A stretch of 26,781 nucleotides of DNA. Origin: Zygnema cylindricum. Its lineage: Eukaryota > Streptophyta > Zygnematophyceae > Zygnematales > Zygnemataceae. A model generated the notes under the pieces. It did no database searches, had not been told where the DNA came from, and saw only the letters and a list, made by a program, of their open reading frames with translations. The DNA lies in assembly GCA_037447655.1 (NCBI GenBank), contig JBBHKE010001215.1, positions 1 through 26,781 of the forward strand. Direction: 5' to 3'. Of this stretch, positions 19,201 through 26,781 are shown piece by piece. The first letter of the stretch is position 1. Every line of letters begins with the position of its first letter. Both the position numbers and the translations under genes were made by a program.

Positions 19201-20752
19201 TTTCGACAACTCCCCATGTGTGCAGCGTTTTATGAATGTAAAATTTCGGAAACTGACCCATGAATGACAAATGAGCTGTCTTTGCCCAATCTGATTTACC
19301 CCAGTTCAGTTAATATGATTATGGCTGTATCAGTTCTTTATGACGTGTTAAGGTTTTCAGATAATATACCCGTGATGACATTGCACCTCTTACTTCTCTT
19401 GTTTATTACTTTGGAAATTAACCCGATGTTTGTTTGCTTGCAGAGAATTACTGAGGTCGCTGGAGTTGTCCTCACCCTCGATCCTAAACCCATTCCGGTA
19501 GGTTATGGCTTTTCTTTTTCATTGCATTTTTTGTTGGGCTGTTACTGATTTTTTTTCTTTTTCCTTTTTTCAATCTTTGTTGGGGCTGTTATAGACTGCA
19601 GATTTTAGTATTTGACATTTAGGTGATTAACGTTTTTCTGGTTATTGTCTATTGTTTCAGGGTGACTGGAATGGAGCTGGATGCCACACGAACTACAGGT
19701 TAGACCTCCCTCCCTCTCTTTGACTCTTAATTGTACATTATTCTGTTTTATTTCTACTTGAGCAGTGGAAAAGTAGGCTGGAATAAAGTTTGAATGTTAC
19801 TTTGCACATTTTGGAATTACCGTGGGCCAAGGTTACAGCTGCAGGTGAATGACAGAATTAATTCGGAATAATTTGTTGTTAAGTTTGTCTTTTTGTGTTT
19901 CGCAGTACCCTGGCTATGCGAGAGGAAGGTGGTTATGCCGCTATCACCAAAGCTATTGAGAAACTTGGTCTGAAACATAAGGAGCACATTGCCGCCTACG
20001 GAGAGGGTAACGAGAGGCGTCTAACTGGAAAGCACGAGACGGCCGACATCCATACCTTTTCATGGGTAAGTGTGGGTTATTACATTGTGAAGGTGTTAGT
20101 CTGTCTGCAACATTTTATCGGTTTGTGGGTAAGCAGTGGACTATTGTGTATTTTGTCTTTTGGTACCATCTTTTGAAAGGTTTATTGTTATGTTACTGAC
20201 GCTCAACGCAATGGTTGATTTTTGTTGGGTAAGTAACTGTGCGTTAACAGAATACGGTGTTCACTAGTCGTTGGTCTTAATTGGTTTTTTTTTCCGAGTA
20301 ATCATTAAGTAGGAAATTGGTCGATGATGCAGAGCCAGATACGTGTATGTCTCAGAATTTTCTGTTGGTTTTTTAGTAGTTTTTGAATTTAACTGTTGTT
20401 TTCTCCCACAGGGTGTTGCTAATCGCGGCTGTTCCATTCGAGTTGGACGCGATACTCATGCTGAGGGCAAGGGTGAGTTTCGAAAGGAAGGGACTGTGAA
20501 TTGTCCTCTCATTTTTTGGAAAGAAACTAGGTAGTCGATGGCCTCAAATGTGTCAGTTTTGAAGGCATTTTGCATTTGCAAACTCTAATGTTGAATATAC
20601 TGTGGTTTGCTCCGTCCGGTATAGTTTGTTTTTTTACCAATATTTGTCTTTGTCTTTCAGGATACTTTGAGGATCGCCGACCAGCTTCCAACATGGACCC
20701 CTATATTGTCACATCCAAAATTGCAGAGACAACAATCATTTTCGAGGGTTAA
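15866..20752 (+). CDS. Cytosolic glutamine synthetase (GSII), 14 exons, complete
   Basis: The enzyme joins ammonium to glutamate with ATP. Exons: 15866-15933, 16145-16184, 16472-16575, 16871-16919, 17207-17307, 17433-17466, 18189-18239, 18583-18711, 19079-19153, 19444-19497, 19661-19698, 19906-20065, 20412-20472, 20661-20752. All 13 introns are GT..AG and phases agree, giving 1056 bases, 351 residues plus TAA, the usual GSII length. The beta-grasp domain has YIWIGGSG (21-28) and [10 protein letters not shown] (51-60). The catalytic domain has E125 and E127 (GIEQEY), E187 (NGEVMPGQ), the ATP site [13 protein letters not shown] (232-244), NERR (283-286) and [10 protein letters not shown] (323-332). 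The start AGCCATGGCG is a strong context. No transit peptide precedes the conserved start, so it is cytosolic rather than plastid GS2. The loop at 132-137 (AKDKWP) looks one residue shorter than in seed-plant GS1, and C199 E200 in VGPCEG and C243 differ from typical flowering-plant sequences. Confidence 0.97.
16240..16350. repeat. (CT)n microsatellite in GS intron 2
   Basis: An uninterrupted CT run at about 16240-16283 is followed by a degenerate pyrimidine-rich stretch (with GTGTGTGT and a C8 run) to about 16350. It lies inside the second intron and does not touch the splice sites. Confidence 0.95.
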
Positions 20753-23407
20753 GCTTGTATGTCCTCTCCATAATCAGACACATGCATGTATTTTTTCTGC
20801 TCACTTGAACTTGACCGCTGATCATGGATTTTTTAATGACTGGTCTTTGTTGTCTTTTTTTTGCAAGTCGGGAATTAATTTTGGTTGTAGTACAGGCAGG
20901 AGGGGTGTTCGCACTTATGGTTCTTCTGATCTCGGCAGCTGTAGCTAACCCCATATGCAAGAAACACCATTTTTTGGAGTGCATTGGTTGCACGTTATAG
21001 TGGTATGATGTTGAATGACTTTCGTATGCGACCTTTTAGTTCAAACCCTGCAGTCCATGTTTTGGTATTTTTATTAACAGACCAGATAAATCGCAAGGTG
21101 TTGAAAATGTAGGACAAGTTATGAGGCATGTACTCTCGCATGGTTTGGTCGGTGATGAAATATGAAATGATGGCACCTTAGATTTGTACAGGCGTGGTCC
21201 ACGTATGAAGGTTGAGTCTGTTGCCTATCTCATTGAGAATAATTGGAGTATATATATGTTTATGTATTTATAATCTTGAGTTAGTGTACACTTACTAAAC
21301 ACACGTTAGGAGATATTTAATCATATTGTTTATATAGTGGATGTTGAACCTCGAGTTAAGCAACACATTGCTATTGTAACTGTGAATTTTGAGTGTGCAA
21401 TATTATAGCAATATTTGTATAAAGCACTTTTTGTGAAGCCGCTCATTAAGTTGTTAGTTTTCATTATTATTATGAACAGTAGAAACTGTGGCCTAACTGG
21501 AGTTGTCACTCATGTTTTACTGTCCAAGATGTTGAACTTACTTCAATCGGGACGTATTGGGAAACTTGATTTTCTTTAATGGAGATCTTCCTGTTGTGTT
21601 GTTAACTTATCGTTTTTTATTTTTGTTTTCCTTGTGTTGTGCTTTTGTTCTCCCTTTGTGTGAATTATGTCAATATTTGTCTTTTGGTGTTAAGTGAAGA
21701 CTCTAGTTAATTCTTAATGTTGAATTTATGGGTGAAAACTAAAGCAGTTTTCTGAAACTGTGGGATGTTTGCAGGTAAATTTTACAAAATATGTGAGGAC
21801 AAAGTAGATACAAGCGGGGAGTCCACTGGAAGTCTGGTAGGATTTATTTGGTTTTCTAATTTGGTTTTCTAAATCGGTATAGAATGCAGTAAATTTTAAT
21901 CTATGTACATGCCTTAGGACATAAGGAGAGGCTTGTGACAACATGTAGAGGGGAGTAGCTCTTCAATTTTATATCATGTAGATTGTAGCGAGTGTTGTTT
22001 GATTTGAAAAATGTAGTTGTATAGGTTAATGATGTGGATATAAAATGTTTTAGGAACAATCACAAGCTCCTATGAGATGATTTTCCCAAAATGTGTAAGT
22101 GCGCCATATCTACTTTGGACTGTATCATGCTTGTATGGAACAGGTAATGGTGTGGATGCCTGCGAATTTCTGGTTTCAGTTACTTCCTTGAATGATAAGA
22201 AACTTGTGACATTGGTTGTTTTGCCAGAAAGTTTTGGTTCGCGCCATTTTTTGGGTAGCTTTTCGTATGTTTTTAGTGAATCCTACTTGAACTTTTTCAT
22301 AGCACTGTAATTTTAAAACAGATTTTGGTTCTGTTTTCTATCTAAAGCATTTTTTAGGACAGCAGTAGTGGGAATCAAAACAATTTGGTCCCAAGGATGC
22401 TTATGATTCAGTCAAAACTTTAATGTTAAACATCGAAGAAGATTTTACTGTGGAGTATATATACTGTTAGTATTAACTCTAGAGCAGTTTGTATGACACA
22501 ATCACACTAAATGTGATACATGAGTCTCCTGTAAGAAATGTGGAAGGCTCTTTGTTGTCGACAGTTTTCATTTTTGCGTTTGTAATATTGCGATATGGGA
22601 CCGACATTTCGGCGGCATGTTTCTCTCTTGAATTCACAGCACATCGGCTAAAGTTGTTAGCGGAATAACTGTCTAATTACTAAAATAGATACTGACTTTA
22701 TTAAAAAGCGCGATAGTAAACCGGCTGAGTCCATGGGAATAGAAAAGAGGCAGGAATGCTAAAACAGAATTATAAAGTACTATAACATCCAGTTATACTT
22801 TTTAACACTTTTTGCAATTTTCAGTGAAGATAAGTAGTTTATTATCAGAACCAATGACTGCCGTTAGTGCTGAAACACTTTCTTTGTCAGAAGGAATGTA
22901 GTGGTAAGTCTTTGTTTTCGGGCAGAGGCTTATATGAACGGCAGAATTGAATCAGTTTGAATTCACTGTTGTTATATGCACACCATCATTTTCCGTTAGC
23001 GTGGAAGGTGCAAGCAGGTGGTGTAAGGAAGGGAAGAATTATCTAGATTGGCTTCTACATAGATGAAATTAATTTCTGAGGCTGTTCTCTTTTCTTCTTT
23101 TCTCTTCTCTTTGATGATATTGTTTTTCCATTTTCAGCGCACATGTTTTCCTATGCATCATTTGTTTTACAAGAATGGTAATCTCGGCCTCCAGAGGGAA
23201 GCCTATTGTCTGTATAAATTATTTTCCCTTGTTAAACGTCTTTTTTTGTAATGAGACCTCAGGGCGGTTTTAAATTGGCTTACTAAATAATTACAGTGCC
23301 TTGATGTATAAAATAATATACATATTTACATTGTGGCGGTTGTAAGTGTGACTACATTTAAACCATTGGCTCTTTTTTTTTTTTTCCTTATTTTCTTTTT
23401 CTTGTAG
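20753..23407. other. 3' flank of glutamine synthetase and T-rich intergenic DNA
   Basis: The first few hundred bases must hold the glutamine synthetase 3' untranslated region; no canonical AATAAA is obvious in the first 500 bases. The rest is T-rich and GT-rich on the plus strand, with the same feel as the GS introns, so spliced 3' sequence or an unrecognised plus-strand transcript is possible. I could not build a coding gene here. Confidence 0.4.
22694..22770. repeat. Dispersed repeat, copy A (about 77 bp)
   Basis: It shares ACTTTATTAAAA, GATRGTAAACC, GACTCCATGGGAA (here GAGTCCATGGGAA), and GGCRRNAATRCTAAAAC with the segment at 25153-25231. The order and spacing agree throughout. It may be the end of a retroelement family (on the minus strand it reads towards TTTTAATAAAG). 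The family is unknown. Confidence 0.6.
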
Positions 23408-23481
23408 TTGACCAGTTGGAAGCTAAGACTGTTACCCTTTGTCTGCTTGCCCTAAAAGGAAAGGCTGACAGTTACGATTAA
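23408..23481 (+). other. Exon-like segment after a strong polypyrimidine tract
   Basis: A 36-base pyrimidine tract (23371-23404) ends in TTGTAG at 23402-23407, a textbook 3' splice site. In one frame the next 74 bases read DQLEAKTVTLCLLALKGK and end at TAA 23479-23481. If real, it would be the last exon of an unrecognised plus-strand gene, or a spliced 3' extension of glutamine synthetase. No matching upstream exon was found. Confidence 0.2.
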
Positions 23482-25152
23482 AGTCAAAAACATTTGAAGT
23501 GCCCGAAAAAGGAATGTGCGTGAAATTTTGACTTCTGTAAATTCGTTAGTGCTCATCAGAGTTATTCGTCTCACTCAACTAACATTGAGATTCGAAAACT
23601 AAGTTGTAAATAGTATTGAACCTCGACATGTAATCGATACTTTCAAAAATGGTTTCTTTCAAATTAACAAAAAAAGAAGTGATTACAAAAATGGAAATAT
23701 GCATAAAAAAGAAAAACTTAACATGCTTCCACAGATCCCCATCACTAACATAACAAACATTTTTATATGGAAAGAAATTTAGCCTCAGAACCAGTTGAAA
23801 CTAAAATTATAACAATTTTACCAAAGAATGAATGATGAGAGAGAAATCAAGCCAAAGGTGGATACCCATATGGAGTAACGAAGGGTGGAACACAAAATGT
23901 CTTTATTTTTGAAAAGAAAAAACAGGGTTTTTGAAAAACCACCATCGTTATTAGCGTTAAGGATCCATTAGTGTTCAATTAAAATTAGAATATATAATAA
24001 CACTTTAGTGCAAGCATACCTTACCGATTTTAGCCCATTTATCTAAATAGTGTTGTTAACACTATTTTATGATTTTCGGCAAAAAACGTTGATAAAAAAT
24101 AGTGTTATAATCTCTAATAATGATGGGTGGTGTAGTTACCAACCAAGCCCTAGGACCTGGCTCGCATAAGAGACGAAATGTGCACGAGAACAATATAAAT
24201 AACATTTTGAGTTTGGGTGCTTTTATTTTCCTTGTTGATTGTTTCTTTTCTTTTCGTTTTTTTTGTGTTCCCATGGCTCTATTTGTTTTTTATTGTAGTT
24301 TTTCAGTTTTGGCCATGCCACCCCTTTTGTACCCTGGACTTAGATGGGTTACCATCGTGCTTTTTAATTTATCCTGCTTTTACTATGAACCCTATAGGGA
24401 GGAGCCTCGAAAAGCTCGAATCAAATGATAGCGACAAATTTTATCGGGAGTTAAATTCCTGGACCCATATACCTGATTTGAAACAAGAAAAGAAACATTT
24501 GGTATCTAGGTGAAAGCAATGGGTGGGAGGGAGAGAGAAAGAGAGAGAGAGAGATCACATAGGCCCCTAACAAGGTCGTTGAAAAGAAGAGTAGAGACGA
24601 GGGACAATGAAAGTAAGATGAAAAAAAAAAAGACCAAGGAGAGCATCTTGCCCAAAGTGATGGGATGGAGGGAGAGAAAACTTTTTTCCTTCCTCCAAAC
24701 GAGGGATGATGGAAAAAAAAGACAAGATGAATACTACGGTAGTCAAAAATCGACGCCGAAGTCAAGGGACACGAGGCACAAAAAAAAAGAAAGAAAAACA
24801 AAAAATCTAAATATCTTGCACTTGCCACTTCCTTAATTTAACGGAAAGGAAGGGAAAAGTCCAAACTCTCGCCAAGGAGCCCCAATAGATAAAGACTTTT
24901 GATGAGAAAAAACAATTTACATTTGAAAACTCGTCACTAGTTTATATTAACTAAAAGTGGGAACAATGTGGATTGGACAATTTGAGGTTTGAATTGGAAA
25001 TCATTTCTCCTCCTCGTAAATGACCCGGAACATACGATATCTTTTAATAATTAAATTTTATTTGAGGTGTTTACTTTTTCCCAATTTTTTGAATGACCGC
25101 TTATTTTGTAATCCAACAAATATAAATCCTTCCCATGATTGAAACAATACCC
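23482..25152. other. AT-rich intergenic DNA with degenerate repeats
   Basis: No gene is supported. A piece of the MITE terminus (ATCGTTATTAGCGTTAAGG) stands alone at 23948-23966. A short GA-rich tract is at about 24528-24554. Open frames here lack recognisable domains. Confidence 0.5.
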
Positions 25153-25231
25153 AACTTTATTAAAAAAAAAAGGGTGATGGTAAACCATCAGACTCCATGG
25201 GAACAAAAAGGGGCGGCAATACTAAAACTGA
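25153..25231. repeat. Dispersed repeat, copy B (about 79 bp)
   Basis: Second copy of the sequence at 22694-22770, same orientation, about 2.4 kb apart. It contains GACTCCATGGGAACAAAAAG and an expanded A-run near the left end. It lies immediately left of MITE copy 3. Confidence 0.6.
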
Positions 25232-25246
25232 AAAAAACACCACTAG

Positions 25247-25446
25247 TCGTTATTAGTGTTAAGGTTTTTTTCGCCACTTAAAAACATCTTTTCGTGCACA
25301 CTTTTCGGATGCTCAATGCGATGGTTGCTATTGGAAGGCAAGATTCTCACCTTCCTATGAGCGATCTCCGATTGATGATTCGACAAGTAAGGAGGGAGAA
25401 AATAAGTTTTAAGTGGCGAAAAAACCTTAACATTGACAACGATAAG
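25247..25446. mobile_element. MITE-like palindromic element, copy 3
   Basis: About 200 bp with terminal inverted repeats. The left side has CGTTATTAGTGTTAAGG and TTCGCCACTTAAAA; the right side has TTTTAAGTGGCGAA and CCTTAACATTGACAACG, which are near-exact reverse complements. The interior, read on the minus strand, shares GGAAGGTGAGAATCTTG with copy 2, so this copy is inserted in the opposite direction. Non-coding. Confidence 0.7.
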
Positions 25447-26609
25447 CGGAATGTACATGTGGAAGGAAGCAAGCAAAAAGGATAAGCAAGGCAAAGGAAA
25501 TGAACACAGGTGAAAAAAAGGAAAAAGGACATGTGAAACAAAGACACCCAAAGAAGCAAGGAATGATTGAAACATTCGCTTCAATGGAAAGCATTTCGTG
25601 AAACACTTGCCATTGAAACTCTTCACAATATTTTAAGATCATTGAAACGGTAATTCGTTTCCTGGAGATTTTTTTTAAGAACACTGTCGCAGAGCCTTAC
25701 TCGCCAAGTTCAAAAACTAGACGAGAAGTCATTCAAGATTACAAAGAAACAGTAGTCGGTTGACCAATCAACCAATCAATCGGAGATCTCTGATTGGTCG
25801 TCAGCTAGTTCTTTTTTCCTTTACCTTAGAGAATTTATGCGTCTAACCTCCTTTACGAAAAAGGGTTTTGACAACTTTTGGGAGTCTATGGTCCAATCAA
25901 ACAGTTTTCACTGTGAGTATTTTATACTCAACTTAAGACTGGTTTCCCATTTTTTATGTTTAAATTCGGAAAATGTTTTAAGGTTAAACATGGGAACAAA
26001 TAATTAACAATTTCCATAATTTTAGCAATAATGTGACGCGATTTTTACGAGTAAAAGAGTACAACTTTTTTCTTTCTTGCTAAACTGTGGATTTCAGGAT
26101 CCTCGACAGAATTCTGTTAAAAATGTCGGCCTAAAACTTTCACCGACGATTTTGTTTTCTTTTCAGCTTTCTGATAAAAATTTAGTGACTCGATGATGAC
26201 AGTTGCGACGACAAGGAAATGTCCTATTCTCCTGATTTGGCTTCTCTATTGTTATTATTATCATTATATATTTTTTTTTTTGTTGATTTAGTTGATTTTT
26301 GTTTTCTTATTTTTAGTATTATTCTGATCAAATTCAATATGATTCCAAAATTGTCAAAAAACTCACGACTGAAAGCCTCCAGAGGAGAAAGAAAATGTTT
26401 AAGTACAAAAGTGAAAAATAAGTACTACAAAAAAATGCAAAAAGAAAAAAAAGACCAAAAAAAAAAAAAGTTGGTCAGTGACTCGAGCCATACATTAACT
26501 CGCATCCAAAAACCACCTTAAAACAAAAACACTTACCACAATCAACTTGAGGGAAAACTAAAATAGTATGGACAATTTTACATACGTTGATTTAATTAAT
26601 ACTAAGCTT
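25447..26609. other. Spacer, probably the 3' flank of the minus-strand gene at the right edge
   Basis: No coding exon is seen. A small foldback at 25762-25799 (GACCAATCA with TGATTGGTC) includes CCAAT-box-like sequences. The part next to 26610 should hold the 3' untranslated region of the thioredoxin-fold gene. Confidence 0.4.
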
Positions 26610-26720
26610 TCATGATATAACCGGGTGAGATTGAGTACCGTAAGTTCGAAATAAGTACTCCACAATAGCTTCTGATTCCCCCATATTTACACCGGTATTG
26701 GGATCCACAAGATAAGGAAC
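26610..26720 (-). CDS. Last exon of a thioredoxin-fold / GST-N-like protein, 5' partial
   Basis: On the minus strand a pyrimidine-rich tract ends in TTTTTTTCCAG (26721 and up), a strong 3' splice site. The frame that follows reads VPYLVDPNTGV, ESEAIVEYL and a short tail to TGA at 26612-26610. The pattern VPYLVDPNTG..M.ES..I..YL is the cis-Pro loop and following helix of the glutathione-transferase N-terminal/glutaredoxin-like thioredoxin fold. It is seen in plant plastid proteins with repeated domains of this kind, some of which end just after this helix. A GT at 26638-26637 (TACG|GTACTC) could instead end the exon at 26639, so the final residues are uncertain. The rest of the gene lies to the right of the window. 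Confidence 0.6.
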   Translation of the reverse strand, partial: VPYLVDPNTGVNMGESEAIVEYLFRTYGTQSHPVIS

Positions 26721-26781
26721 CTGGAAAAAAACAAAGAAAAAAACGAAGGAAAAAAAAAACAACAAAAAAAATGAAAAAAAT

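Noticed and set aside
20667-20948. 93-codon frame overlapping the last GS exon
   Set aside because: It reads the GS coding exon and 3' flank in a wrong frame; the GS frame ends cleanly at TAA 20752.
20860-21000. Hydrophobic frame with FALMVLLISAAVA
   Set aside because: It has no start context, no family and lies in the expected GS 3' untranslated region; most likely chance.

Overview
The window joins two very different kinds of DNA. Bases 1 to about 4,600 are AT-rich, intron-free bacterial sequence of Rickettsiales type. Bases from about 4,650 to the end are nuclear DNA of a green plant of the streptophyte line (land plant or close algal relative; I cannot name the species). The plant assignment rests on a WRKY transcription factor gene and on a 14-exon eukaryotic cytosolic glutamine synthetase gene with GT..AG introns.

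Bacterial block, left to right: the 3' end of rodA, an intact mreD overlapping the next gene, and mrdA (PBP2) that keeps all three catalytic motifs but loses its C-terminus. Then come a tandem repeat and hairpin, a frameshifted IS5-type transposase fragment (minus strand), an IS630-type transposase C-terminus (minus strand), a folC remnant with a stop codon in place of a conserved Trp, a frameshifted VirB2/TrbC-type pilin gene with a perfect 12-bp terminator, a multiply frameshifted small secreted-protein remnant, and a perfect 16-bp hairpin. This is a cell-shape operon fused to decayed mobile-element debris. Directly after the hairpin the sequence changes character. The block is either a lateral transfer into the plant nucleus or a chimeric assembly of endosymbiont and host; sequence alone cannot decide.

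Plant part: a WRKY gene on the minus strand (about 8342 to 6255) with a single-domain WRKY exon and, probably, an upstream exon rich in EAR-type LxLxL motifs. Its upstream region carries two G-boxes and four W-boxes, which would suit stress control and WRKY feedback. From 9,000 to 15,700 lies mostly non-genic, repeat-rich DNA: an unrecognised 127-codon open frame, a 250-bp GA tract, tandem repeats, and two adjacent copies of a palindromic MITE-like element. The glutamine synthetase gene (15866 to 20752, plus strand, 351 aa) reconstructs without a break and is the best-supported gene here. Downstream DNA holds more dispersed repeats, a third MITE copy (25.2 kb), and, at the right edge on the minus strand, the probable last exon of a thioredoxin-fold/GST-N-like protein gene that continues beyond the window.

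I saw no rRNA, tRNA, CRISPR array or complete autonomous transposon.
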